Shown here one piece after another: positions 12,999-27,900 of a DNA stretch of 64,000 nt. Source of the DNA: Tachypleus tridentatus. Taxonomy: Eukaryota > Arthropoda > Merostomata > Xiphosura > Limulidae. Under the pieces are notes generated by a model. It saw only the letters and a list, made by a program, of their open reading frames with translations. It did no database searches and had not been told where the DNA came from. The stretch is taken from assembly GCF_004210375.1 (NCBI RefSeq), contig NC_134827.1, positions 103,029,285-103,093,284 of the forward strand. Direction: 5' to 3'. A program made the translations under genes and the position numbers. How positions within the stretch are numbered: the first letter of the stretch is position 1; every line of letters starts with the position of its first letter.

Positions 12999-15900
12999 GT
13001 GAGTACATTTGATATTGGTATAAAACAATAGAATCGAGATTGTTATACAATATGATTAATGATATGTTGTAATCATTTGATTGTTGTACAGGCAGTTTTG
13101 TAGAAAATACAAATTAAATGTATTAAATTCACAGTTAAAAGAACAATCTAACAATGTATTTAAACTTATAGAATTTATAGCAGTTACTTGCACATGAACA
13201 TTCACGAGCTTTAGGCCCTCTTACCAGATTCTTCGTTAGACAACATTGAACTGTATAATTCTGGATATATGTACATACCCACGTAATGAGTCTTAAACAG
13301 TATATATTTAGTTGATTGTTTCAGATGTCCGTTTTGTTTATGTTGTCAAAAGTACCGTATTTATTCTGCCACGTTCTTGCTTGCGAGTAAAGTAGTTTGG
13401 TGTTAGTTTTCTCTCACTTTTACATAAAACTGAGTAAAGTAGTTTGGTGTTAGTTTCTCACTTTTACATAAAACTGACGTTGACCGTTTCCAAGTTGAGT
13501 TTGCTATTCTGTCTGAAAAATATACATACACTGCTGGCCAAAATCTTAAGGCTAATGAACATAAAGAAAAAAATATGCATTTTGCGTTGTTAGACTCAAC
13601 CACTTATTTGAGCAGAGCTTTGAAAGATAAAAATAAAAAACGTTTTTTAGCATTTAATAGGGAAAATGTGAACACTATGAAATTAGTCTAAATACTAGAT
13701 GGTCAAAAGTTTAAAACCATACTGAAACGAAGCGTTAATCGGTAAACACGTAACGAAATTTAGTCATTTGTGTTCAAGCATTAGCGTTGTCAACATCTCC
13801 AACGGACATCTCCTGTGTTACATTAGGTAAAAACATGGCAAAGGCTAAAAGGTTGACAGAGTTTGAACGTGGCAGAATTGTTGAGCTGCAAAAGCAAGGT
13901 CACTCTCAACATGCCATCACTGGTGAGATTGGGTGAAGTAAAACTGCTGTTGGAAATTTCTTAAAAGACTCTGAGGGATACGGAACAAGAATTTCAAGTG
14001 GTCGACCAAAGAAAATTTCACCGGCGTCGAGTAGGAGGATTCGACGGGTTATCCGGCAAGACACCAGCCGATCGCCGAACTAAATTAAAGCCCTTACGGA
14101 TGCAGAATGCAGCTCAAGAACAATAAGACGGCATCTACGAGAGAAAAGCTTTAAAAACCGAAAGTCTGCAAAGGCCACGCCTCCTTCCGTACACATGAAA
14201 CAGCTCGGTTAAACTTTGCTGAGAAGCACCAAACATGGGATGTAAAATAGTGGACGAAGGTTTTGTTCTATGAAGAGAAAAAAATTAACCTGAATGATCC
14301 AGATGGCTTCCAATGTTACTGGCATGATAAGGATATCCCACCTGAGACATTTTCTACACGACACAGTGAAGGAGGTTCCATCATGATCTGAGGTGCTTTC
14401 TCCTTTCATGGAACAATGGAATTTCAGGTTATACAAGGGTGTCAAACAGCAGCTGGCTACATTGGCATGTTGGAGTAGAGCATCGTTATTGACTGAAGAC
14501 CCTCGCTTGTGTGAAAATGACTGGATCTTTCAGCAGGACAACGCAGCAATCCAAAATGCCTGCAGGACAAAGGACTTTTTCATGGCGAATAATGTGATTC
14601 TTTTAGACCATACAGCGTGTTCACTCGAACTGAATCCCATTAACAATGTTTGGGGGTGGATGGCAAGGGAAGTCTATAGACATGGACGTCAAATCCAAAC
14701 AGTGCATGATCTTCGTGAAGCCATCTTTACAACTTGGAATAACATTCCAGTCAGCCTTCTACAAACGCTTATATCGACCATGCCAAAAGAATTTTTGAAA
14801 TTATTCACAATGATGGCCGCAACTCACTACTGAGACCTCTTGTTGGGCATTTCCTACCATGTTTAGGACTTCTTTTTGGTATGGTCTTAAACTTTTAACC
14901 AGCTAGTATTTAGGCTAATTTTATAGTGTTAACATGTTCATTATTAAATGCTAATAAAGTTTATTTTTATTTTCCCTTTTCTTATTTTCATCTTTCGAAG
15001 CTCTACTCAAATAAGTGGTTGAGTCTGATAACGCAAAATGCATATTTTTTCTTTATGTTCATCGGCGGTAAGATTTTGGCTAGCAGTGTATCAGACAAAA
15101 TTATCTTAAACTAGGAGACATTTTTAAGATAAAATTTAAAGCAAATTTTAGTTCCGTTGTACTTCATAACAAGGATGTTAAACTGTCATAGTGGGGAACT
15201 CGTGGTATATTGAGTCTGGTCTTGGAAGCCGGGCAGTAGATAAACATGTTGTGGTTTTATTCAGCTTGTTAAAGAGAAACTAAGCATCGAATCCCTTTTT
15301 GTTTTTAAATAATAAAATCTGTTTTAGCGTAAGTTTAATTTAATTTGAATTTTTACCTGGTTGGTTGTTGGTTGCAGCTTGACAGTTAGCTAAACCAACT
15401 GTTGAATAAAACACATATATGAAAGGATGAAGAGAATAAGTACATTTAAGTATCGTTCAAATATAACATTTGTTTAATTTATATTATAACCGTTTGTAAT
15501 ACCTTTTATGTACATTTTTGTTCGGTCATACTGTAGGTTTTTGGTATCTAACAAAGTTCTTATATATGTACCTGAGTAAGTCACAACGTGTTTGCTTCCT
15601 TTGGGTTTGGTTGCCTGGTTAGCATGTACACCTTTGTGTCGTTTGCAAATATAAATACGTTTATTTGTTTTTGCATTTGAGAGATATTTTGATGACATTA
15701 AGAAAGCTTCAGACAATTTTATAGGGTGTCAGTGCTAAGCTGCAACAATGGAGGATTGTGAACTTCAAGTGTGGGTCACTCTATCATCATGGTCTTCTTC
15801 CATGACATTTTTCTCAGACAGAGTCTGCTTGTGATGAGCTAACATCAGATGATGTCGCACCCTGCAGGATTCAAGTCTAGAATGTAATCATTAACACAGT

Positions 15901-18900
15901 TGATCAGAGCTTGTGTTGCCGTGTCTGGAACCTAAAACATTTTGGATGCAAGAGGTTTGGTTTGTTTCGAATTTTGCCCAAAACTACACAAAGGTCATCT
16001 GAGCTAGGCATCCTTAAGTTAGCCGTAAAAAGACAAGAGGGAAGGCATCTTATAATCACCACCCACCACCAATTTTGTTAGCAATGAATAGTGGAATTGA
16101 CTATAACATTATGGTGCTGGAAGGGCTTTACAGCACTAGAAGAATTAAGTAAATATTTAGTCTGGTTTGATGAAAGAGCCAATATGCATTAACAGTCAGT
16201 ATAGATTTGTATTATGACAACTTGTGGAAATCAGTACCAGAAGATGGTAAAAGAAATGTCTCAGAACTAAAACTGCACTATATGTTGCTGTCAAGTTCTG
16301 TGATTGGTCTACAAGTTTGTTACCTCCAGGAGAAGCTAATTCCACCTAGAATTCTGTCAAGAAGAACTTTATCTCTGGAACACTTCACATTATTCCAAGT
16401 AATAGCAACAGAAAAAGGTGTTTTGATTTTGGTGTTGTAGTTGAAATAATAACAATGTCTGAGAACAACAAGGGATCTATTGATCTTTCTCGGTTGTCCC
16501 AGCCTGTAAGCCAAACTAAAACTGTTTAAAAAAAAAATTAAAGCCAACCCTTAATATTCATGTATCTATCAAGCTTTCTTTTAAGCTCAATCAAATTTAC
16601 TGTCTCCACAACATCCAAAAGCGACCCATTCATAGGTCAAACCACACAATTTGAATGATGTAATTGTCTTAGCTGAAGACGGCTTCTACTTTGTTTAAAT
16701 CTATGGTTTGTGTCACCTAGTTATATAATTCTTGCTGTTAAGTACAAAACAATCTTGATGCATCAAATTCCCTTCACATTCTTAAACATTTCAATCAAAT
16801 CCCAGCTAACTCTTCAAGAGAAAACAATGTTCTTACTCTCTCCTCATGTGACAATCCCTTCATTGAGGTATAATTTTACTAACTCTTTCAAACAAGGAGC
16901 CCAAGTCTGAACACAATAATGTACTCCAAATGTGGCCTAACCACTACCCTACACAATGAAATTATAACCTTTTTAGACTTGTATTCAATATTTTTCTAGT
17001 TTCGGAAAGTATCGGGGGCTCGTGAAGTATGTTTATCTCCTGAAGTAGCATTTTCCAAACTTTTATCATCAATGCTACCCTTTAATAAATAAGGTTACTT
17101 GTCCCCTCTTTATTTTTTAAATGAATGAAAGAGTGGGTTACATGATGAAATTTAGTACACAGATATACATCAGTGCTATATGTTGTGGTAATTACTTTCA
17201 ATTCTTGTTAATTAAAAATGTATTAAATCACTGTTGACTCTAATCTGATCACTAAAGTGCTCACTTTAATACTTGTCCCCACCTCTCTGGAGGGATGCCC
17301 AACCTTTCAGGAAATTCTGCCATAATTTAATTCACCAGTATTTTGCACCACTCAGCTTGTTGCTTATGAGAACGTATGTGGCCTTCCTTAAATTCAGTTA
17401 ATATAGAGGTGTACGTGTGAGAAGAAATGTTTATTAAGTTCACTGGTCTGAATAATGAAGCAGGTCTCATTTCAACTATATTAATTTTGTTTAGTAGTGA
17501 CCCAAGACCTGAGTTTCCACAATAAGCAATAGAATAATTACCACAAAAAGTGTGATTTAAAAATCATTGTTAAAACTTAGTTCCTTCAACCAGTTACCAG
17601 TTAAGTAAAATAAATTTAAATGAATGAACTTGTGCATCATATTCCTAGTATGTGTGATTAGGGCTACTGTAGTTTAGTTTATTTACGGCAAACTGTGAAA
17701 AAAATCGGGCACAGTAAAATTGTATCATGATGACGAGAAACCCACTTTAAGTAAAAATGTATCTCAAGATGGCTGGTGTGGGTATTAAAACTTTTATTCA
17801 AATACAGTAGAGAACAACGTTTTGACCTTCTTAGGTCATCTTCAGGTTAACAAAGAGAGTTTGTAACTGAAATACTATCATGTTCAGTTTTTGGTTAATA
17901 AGAACGACTGCATTGTGTTCCAAATATGCTTTACTTTCTTTTCAAACTAATCTTTTCACTTTAAAGAATACAGAGTAGTTAAACTTTATCACTAAAAATA
18001 TGAGTGTGGACAAAGCTTTTATCGTTCATGTTTTTGTGAGTATTAGACAGAAGCAAAACCAGTTTAATAATAATTTAATCTCGCACTAATTGTATAGACA
18101 ATAGATCATAAATACCTTTGTCTTGACTCTAAGACTGTCCAATAATAAAGTATTAAACAGAAAAAAATTATGAAGTGTTAGAATTTGATGTAACAGGTGG
18201 ACGAAATCCACAACTTAAGTAACAGGTGGACGAAATCCACAACTTAAGTAACAGGTGGACGAAATCCACAACTTAAGTACTTGTTATTTCCAGATGCCAG
18301 AAGAAGAAGCTTTCTCTGTCCTGGTGAGGCTTATGGAAGATTACAAGTTGAGAGAAATGTACAAACCATGCATGGCAGAACTAGGCCTATGCATGTATCA
18401 GTTGGAATGTATAGTCCAGGTAATGCGATTGTATGTATAGTAGTTTATGGTATTAAACAAATATCATGAGTATTTACCTTTAGCTCCTTCAGTGGTGTGA
18501 GCTGTATTGGGTTAAAATCTTGCTTGAGAAAACTGAACAACAGTTGCATAACTGTAGAAAAACTGAAAGTAGCCATTTTGTGACTGTGAAATAAGGCTTA
18601 AGGATATGTTTTGATTGTGATAGGATAACTTACTAGTTTTGAGTTATTAAAAAGTGCATTACTAGCAATTTTTAGCAAATTAATCAACTCTCAATCTTAG
18701 TTTGTAAAGCATTTGCCTGGCACCTGAGAATATCAGGTTCATCTTGGAGCGTAGGGAAAAAATAACTGAAATTGCTAGATACGTACTTAGTTTGTGTATG
18801 TGCGTTTGTGGTTACTGTATATCGTTTAGGAACAAGTAAAATAAATGTAGATTTTGTAAAAAACAATATTTTAACTTTGTACAACGTCAGTAGTAAAACT

Positions 18901-21900
18901 TAAATTGTTATTCTGTTTTATATTAAATTAAAAACTTATGTTTTAGAAATTGTAAATACAAAATACTTGTTTTCAGAATAGTGAAAATTGCGTTGATGTT
19001 TGTTTACATAAAACTACTTGATGGGCTTTATTTGCTGTGCCTGTCGAAGAGATTGAATTTCAGATTTTAGCTTTACAAGCTCTCAACTTTATCAACTCTA
19101 GAATTTGGAACTGCAGTAGTAAATAAGAGGAATATGGTTTTAAATATTCCACATGTCAAGAAAATTTGATTTAACATACAGGAGATTCTCCCAGAACTTT
19201 ATATTCATCTTCAGTCCCAAAGTTTCCAGACATCAATGTATGCCTCTTCATGGTTCTTGACTCTGTTTACGTCTTCTTTACCCTTCCAACTGGCTTGTCG
19301 AGTAATGGACCTTCTGTTGTCTGAGGTGAGTTTGTTTTGTTTAATTGTTAGGTTTATTTTTGCTATTTACCTTAGCAGTAAAATGTCATTTGTCACTGGA
19401 TACGTATCTTAACATTACTGATTGAATGACGTTTTGTTTTTTACAGTAACATGACTATCATGTTTTACAGTTAACAGCTTATTTTTGCAATGATTTTGAC
19501 TGAAACATTTCATTAGTTTGAGTTAGTTAATGTTTGAGTTCCCTTTTACAATAGTTTTTATCTTAAGTTCCTTGAATTAATTGTTTTCACTTTACAAAAT
19601 GAATAGTGGAAGATTATGATTAAATAACTTGTTATTTAATTCTGAACATAATTCTTAGAAAAGTTTTCAAAAACCCTAAGACTGTCTTTATAATTTATTT
19701 TTAATAGGGGATAGAGATAATTTTTAGAATAGCAGTAGCAATTCTCCAGTTTTGTAAGGAAGACATTCTACAATTGGACATGGAAGGAATGTTGAAAGTA
19801 AGTTTCAGTTTTTCGCTAGAGTCTGAGAGAGTTTTAGCACGTAACAAATGTTTATCGTTCACATTATTGATACTGAGGGTTTCCTAGAATTACTTTTCTT
19901 TGTTTCGTTTGGTAGGTAAATGGCTAATTTTTTGCTATTTTTTCTGGTCCTTAGGCTCAATTAGTTGGATAGAATTTCAACTAAATAAAAAGTTTCTTGC
20001 TTTAATACATTTTTGACACTTACTCCTCAGATTGTTGACAGTGGAGGTCCTTAAGGATTTTCTGGTTTTTTAATCTAAATTATACCATATTTGGATAGAA
20101 CTTGAACTAAACATTTTTCTTTTAGTTATGAACATTTGTTTTTAAGGGTTATTTTAAAATAGAAGTTTCACAATTACTGCTTTTAATTGAATAGTGAAGA
20201 AAATAAATGTACATTTTATGTATTAACTCAGTTACAACTGTTGAATGAAGGTCTGGTTTCTTTATATCATTTTTAGTAGGTGTTTTTATATGGATTTAAC
20301 AAACTGTTTTCCAGATAAGAAAATTGAAAACTTGGTGATTTATATTTTGCTTTCTTATGCTTGTTCTCTTTACTACAAAACCTTTCTGTGAGAATTAATC
20401 AGGAATTAACACTTCCTTCCTATGTCATCTTCAGGTTAAGAAAGAGTGTTTGAATGTGACCGTTGTTCTCTACATATCAGTAAAAGTGTTTAATACCCTT
20501 ACCAGCTGTTCCGAGATACATTTTTATTTCAAGTGGGTTTCTCGTCGTCAATTAAACAGGAATATGCAATTGGAATTTTTTGTTGTCGTATTTCGTAATA
20601 ATAGTTATTGTAGTCTATTTGCAGTTGTGTTAATTCTTTGATAGAAGACTAATTTCAATATTTATTTGTAGTATTTTCAGAAAGAAATGCCATCTAAGTG
20701 TGAGACAGATCCAGATTATCTTATTAACATGGCTTTACAAGTCAAGTACAACACGAAGAAAATGAAAAGGTGACATTAACATGAATATTTTCTATTTGGA
20801 CATAACACTACTGAATAAATATAGTTATGTGATAATACAAAACTGAATGGTTTTTGTGGTTTTTTTCCCCTCAGATTAGAGAAAGAATATTCAACTTTAA
20901 AGACTAGAGAACAAGAAGAAATGATAGAAATGAGGGTAAGATATCAACTGTTACGTGTAACGTTGCGTTTATAACAAGTCAATGAAAGGGAAGAAAAATC
21001 TTGCTATATATATTAATGATTTAATTTCAGCATGTTCAAAAGACACATGCAATCTGTGTGATGACTATATAACTCACTGTAGAGGTGGATTCTCTTGCAA
21101 ACTGTTTTAAAATAACAAACATCGAGTTGCTTTCAATTGATACCTGTTTTGTTGACAAGTTCTAAGTTTTAAATATATTTGTAGATTACAGTATATAATT
21201 ATATCCAGGGAACAGCTAAATGATAATTTTAAGGGGGGTTGATTCAGTTAAGATTCTTGTAGTAATTATAGTCGTTACTTATCAAACAAGTAATTGAAGA
21301 GAAAGTAAAAAGCTGCACATTCCAAAATCACAGCTCCTACACAGGTCTTTAGTAGGTTTTTACGGTTTAAAGTAATTTAGTATAATCATTTACCTGTAAA
21401 ATGGGTACAATAAAATGTTGAATAGGGGGGCAGCTCATAGTTTTAAACATGTTAAAAAGGTTGTTAAGTAGGTTTAATGTAATTTCAATATCATTCTATT
21501 TGATCATTTTTTGATATTTTTGTAGTTTATTTTTTATGTTTCTGAAAGAAATGAAATACAGTAGAAAAGTTCAGTCAACTAATGTACCTAATGCTTGCAG
21601 TGTAAACTTGTTACAGAGGCTGAGGACAGAAAATAGGATTCTTAGACAAAGAATTGAAAACTTAGAACAGGTAATTAGTTTTGTCCAGTGCTTTGTGTGA
21701 TCTTGTAAGTGCGATTTAGTTTGAAAACGTTATTTTAAGCATGTTTAAACAGTAATGTTGTATTTTATTTACAAACTACCATCTTAACACTATGCTACGG
21801 CTATAGTAATATGTAAAGAATGCCATCATTTATGTTTTAGGGAAAATACCATCCATTTTGTACTTTCTTCAAACTGGTGTTTAGTACAAGATGAACGAAC

Positions 21901-24900
21901 AAAAGTTTATTTATTTTTAACGTAATTTATAAAATAAATGTGTATTTACACTAGAATATAATGACTGTTTTTATTATTTTTGTTAAGTATATCCAAAGAT
22001 AGAAATGTTTACAATGGTTAATGTTCAATTTAATCATGGAAAATGTCAGTTTCTTTATTAAACATTGAATATTTTTGTTACATTTATTGTGAGTAATAAT
22101 TGCTTTGTGAAAAGTATTTATTAAATTTCGCTTCATTAAACAAGGAAAGTGCTTCCCTAGCAAGTAGGCTTATAGAGGGACAAGTTAGTCGAGCCCAGGA
22201 AGCAGAAGATAATTTTGTTATCAAGAGGGAACTCGTTGCTTTGCGGGATAAAGAAAATACCATAAAGCAGCAGCTGGAGCGAGCTTACGGAGAACTGCAA
22301 GAAATGCACAAGGTAGAGCGAATGTCTCAGTTTTCATAACCTGATAGTCAAGTTTGTCTTGAATGATTAGTTAATTCTATTAAAAAAAAAAAGCTCAAAT
22401 TTTTGTAAGAAATAGTTTGAGGCTTTGATGTTTACCTTATACACAAAATAACTATCACAAATATGTAATATTTTAAAACCCTGAAAACATTTCGTAAATC
22501 AGTCACTGCTCTACACGTTCGATAATGTATTGTGTAAAAATTAATGTATAATAATGCAACAAGGAAACTTTTTTTACTCAAAGTAATCATTGTTATGCAA
22601 CCAGTGAAAACTATTTATAAGAATAAAAATTGGTTTTTCTAGGAGTATTACTGTTTTGTCTATGGTTGAGTATTTTTATCGTTTTAAATTTTCTAATATT
22701 TTCTTTTTGGGTCTCTACCAGTTTAGTTCTACTGGCACTCTGGATTTTTTGAAATCAAGGGTAAAATGTTTCTTGGTTTATGTTTTTGTGTGAGAGGCCT
22801 AGAAAACTGTACATGCTTATTGTGGCTAGAGAAGGTAAACTAACTAACTCTTTCGCTATAATATACACAAGTTTGTCTACACATTTGCACACATTAAGTA
22901 TTTGCACTATAATTTTGGATACAGCATGTGTATCTTCACAAAATTTGGTAAATTTTTAGTAAAGATTGCAAGTATTTTGTACACAAAATTCATGTTTTTA
23001 ATGAAATATTTTTACCAGATATTTGTTTGTAAAAATACTCTGTCAATACTAGTTTCAGTGCAAATCGATTTCATGTTATGATTAAAAAAACACTATTATT
23101 TGTTCCAAAAATATCGTTATTTGCATAATAAGACTATATATTTTATTTTCTCTACTCTAACTATGTGTGTTCTATCACTTGGCCTTGTATCCACTCTAAG
23201 AAAATTAGGAAATAAATATAAATTATGCTTTCTTCATCCTAGAATGACTACATATTATAACACACAAATAAAAATAAAAAAGTAGCATAAGTTTCATAAC
23301 ACTATATATTTACACATATATTTATTATTTTTTATTATATTGACTTTCCAGTCATGCCTAGCAAACATTACATAACTTGCATTGACTCTGTGCATGCTCA
23401 TTCATGTTACATATCCAGTAATATAAAACTGACCTTTAGTCTTCCTTGTCTTGACTGTGTGTTAGTGGAATAGCATTTTGTAATATACAGTCACATTTCA
23501 ATTTTTATATATATTATGTATGTAGGTTATTACTATTTGGAAAGAAGTTATTAAACTTATTTTTCTTAAAATATAGAACAATAAGTTGAGATGTAAAACA
23601 AACAATTATCTCTTCTTGCTTTAACCTTTGTACTCAGTTGCTGCTAGACATAAATTGCTAAGCCTTTTAAAATTTTGCATGTGGAGGATACCAAACAAGT
23701 TTTATAGATATATTACAACCATAAAATTTTTGAAGCAATAATCCAAAACACATTAACATGAAATCAAATACACTGCATATTTAAAAAAAAAAAAAAAAGG
23801 GTCCAAGCTATAATGCTGAATTATAAAATGTAGCCTAGGTTTTGGAGGTGACTGCAGAAGTTGGGCCCCCATTGTTGTGGGGATACACAGTGTTTTAGTC
23901 TTAATTTCCAATTTGCTAGTCTCATCTAAGAAAATTAGAAATTAGGAGTTAAATAACCAAAAAAGTCATAGATAACTACATTGATACCATAGAATTCCTC
24001 TAATTTACTAAGCTTAGTAACTAAGGTGTATTTGGATTTTAAAAAAATGTGAAACTTCGAGCAGAATAAAGATACAACCCACCTCCTTTAAATCTTGGAT
24101 CGAAAGAACGTGGTAACCTTTTTACAGATTAAAATGGCTGAGAAAACCCCTCTTGGAACATTCCGAGCTGTTGATTGGTTATTCACCTGTCATGTATTGA
24201 AGTAAGAGTGTATAAGGGATGGTTTTCAAAAATGGAAAGAGATGAATGAGGACATCACGTTTGATTCAGTACATAAGCCATATATCAGCAAAATAAAGAT
24301 GTGGTTCTTATTTTAATTCCAGCTTATCAATATTAGTAATCTGAGTTACTAATTTATACAAAACTACAGACTTAGTATTTTGACATTACAAACATCTACT
24401 TTTGAACAGTGCTGTATTAAACACATCACGTGACTTACTAAAATATTAAAATAATCTACAGTTTTATTTCAGACTTATTTACACAAGTTCATAAAATAGT
24501 AGTTAAATAACATTTTGAACACAAGTCAACAAATGCAATGACATGGCCTTGGACATGTGACATGTAGAAAGAGGGTTTATTTTGTCTTATGAAATTCTGT
24601 ATGTATTACACTATTATGAAATTTATTCTTGATATATCTTCTTCATAGATTTGGTCTCAGTCTCCTTCACTAGATGCATATGCAGAAGACATCATTAAAG
24701 CAATTCAGGAGGAGTTGATGGATGTAAAAGTGAAAGAAGCAGAGAAGGAAAATGTTATACAACAGTTGAAACAGAAGATCCATGAACTAGAAGAGGTAAG
24801 ATATTTTTAAATATCATGATAGTTAGATGTTTATAGAGTTCTCTATTTGTAAAATTACTGTATGATAGATTTAGTTACTTGTTGTTTACTTTAAAATAAG

Positions 24901-27900
24901 GCCAACAAAGAGCTGAGAGAAACAGTGCCTGATAATTCCATGGCAAGCCTCCAGGAAGAGTTAATAGCCAGTAAGCTTCGGGAAGCTGAACTTAATCTGT
25001 TTATGAAGGAGTTACGACAGAAAGTGGTTGATCTCCAGGCAATGTGGGAGGTAAGAAATTGTGTGTAATATGGCATGATACTGAAATACTTTAGTATGTT
25101 TTCTATATGTCATTATCCTTCCGTTTTATTAAGTTATTTTAAAAGCTGTGAGATAGTGTACAATGAAATAAATGACAAACTTTTAATTAAACTTGAAATG
25201 ATGAGATGCAATCATTATTTTATGTGACAAACAACCATAGCACCAGTTGTTTGGTTAGAATGCACTGTTAATTGTAACTTATCTTTTTGAAAACGTTATT
25301 TGTATACAAGGAATAAGTTTCAGTAGTAATGTATATGTTAATTATACTTGTTTTAAACGTTTCTTTTCAAGCTTATACAGATAATATTATGTATAATATA
25401 ACAGTGGAGATAAAGATCTTTTAAAAAATGTATTAAATTTTTCAGAAGCATTTAGCTGACACGAGCTGTTCATCACCAACTGAAAAAACAGAGAAAACTG
25501 TTCTGTATCAGTTACAGGAAGATCTGATGACAGTAAAGTTTCGTGAAGCAGATGCTACAGTAGAACTGAAAGAACTGAGGCAGAAAGTCATGGAATTAGA
25601 AACTCAGGTGTTAAAAATTAAAAATACCTCACAAAAGAAAATTTTACTTCAAGTTAATTTCAGTGTTCAAACATTTTAGTTAATCACATTACCACTGTCG
25701 TCTTATTAATGTTAGATTTGTGATTGAATTATAAGGAATGCAGAAATAATATGAATCATCCTTACATCACATGATTTTAAAAAATTGTTTTTGTTAGTTC
25801 ATATTAACGTCGGGGGAAAATGGGTTTGTCATACTTACTCTCAAAATGTTACTGAACTATTTCATAAATGTATGTTAATATGTTTGGTAGGAGGTTGTAG
25901 ATTATACTTTCAAATATTAGTATTATGTTTTAGTTAATTTCTGAATGAAAAGTTAAATATTAAAAAAAGAAAATCCTAAATATGAATTTTAACATCACGT
26001 TTTGAGACAACATGAAACCTGTTGGGGTCCCTCCTTAGGTGTTCCATGCTCTAAACTAAATTCACTTTTAAAAAACTTTAAACCTGTTATTATTTATACA
26101 GTTATCAAGCTCTTTTTTAAAACCATTTAAATTTACTGCCTCTAACATATGATGGCAACCCACCTCAGAGGCCGACCACTCTGTTACAAAAGTAAAACTG
26201 TATTAGCAGAAAATTATTCATACCATGCCAAAATTTATACTTGTGTCCTCTAGTTCTATTATTCTCACTGTGGAGTGTGAAAAAAGATGATTGATCACAA
26301 TTATCAATTCCCTTCAAAATTTTAAACCTCAGTCAGATTCACCCCAACTCTCTTTTTTTCAAGAAAATACAATTTGAGAGATTTCAGCATTTCCTACGAC
26401 AATAATCTTTCCATCCCAAACACAATTTCGTTAATCCTTTTTAACAGTTTAATGTTTTTCCTAACGTAAGGACACTAAGACTGAACACAGTACTCCAAAT
26501 GTAGCCAAACCTGTGACCTATACAATGAACTTATAACCTCTTTACTTATATTCAATATTTCTGTAGATAAAACCTAAAGTCCTATTTCCCCTAATACTAC
26601 CAACAACTTATTGTGTGGATGGCTTTAGATACTGATCAACTACTACACCAAGACCCTTTATTTCATAAAACAGTTAAGATTATTATATATGTAAAAACGG
26701 CTCGTTTGGATTGAGAAAATATTTTACGTAGAGGAGGGAACAACGTTTCGACTTTCATCAGTCATTGTCAGGTTCACAAAGAAAGAAAGAGGTAACTGAC
26801 TGGAAAATGTTTTCTCAACCCAAACGAGCCATTTTTACATATATATTTCTCTACAAGTGAGTTTTCTCGACATCATTGAGTTAATATTATTCCCATCCAG
26901 ATTATACTTACAATACAAATTATGATAACTTGCATGCAATATCTTGGATTTATTATAATTAAAACCAGTTTGGCTTGGAGGATGGGACAGCCAAGATAGT
27001 CTTACAGGTCCTTTACTGTCCCTAAACATTGTTGTACATTAACATAATGCACATTCACCAAATCAGACAGGCATGTGCCTTATGTTACAAGATTTAAGTT
27101 ATTTAGACTAAACATTTGTGTTTTGTTTATACTTTACAGTAATTCTAGAACCAAAAAAGCGTAATTTATATCTTTCCAAATTGTTTTTTATTCTGGTTAC
27201 AAGGTTGGTCAAATCGACCAAACCCATCTGTTTGATAACTATCTAGAAGTTATAAAGACTTTATATGTGAAATGTGACATTTTTATGATGAGTAAAAGTA
27301 CTTTTAATCTTCAAATCAAATTACTTTGCATGTTGGATAATGAACATTCAAAAGTAAAAAGGTATGAACAAATCTTAAACTCACCAAAAAATTGTGTACA
27401 AAAGCCTTGTAATGTTTACTGATAATCTGCAAAACTTGTTAAGATGTATGTGTTGTATTATGATATGAAAAGTATAACAAGCATGAAATGGTTGGGATTG
27501 GTCTCTTGGATCAAGCATGTAATCAGAGAGTTAAGAGATAGAAAGGGAATAACTTTACTTTGCTTGTGTAAAAGAAGACTGCTTGCTCATTACTTAGATG
27601 CTGTGTAAAATTTCTTATCAAAATCTTTTATCTACAAGGAATTTAACTGTCTTATCTTCTTGAGCACAGAACCAAATGAGCTTGAACCAACTCCCGAAGG
27701 CAAGCAGATGAAATGCAGAAATTGCAGGAAAAATATGACACTGCTTTAGAAAACAATAGTGAACTACAAGGCCAACTGAGAGATGAACAGTATAGAAACT
27801 TGGATTTAATTTCACAGGTTTGTGAGGACATCAACTTTATGTAGAGCAACAATAGACCTAAAGAATATTGCATTTTTAGATATATACATTGTTTAAGATT

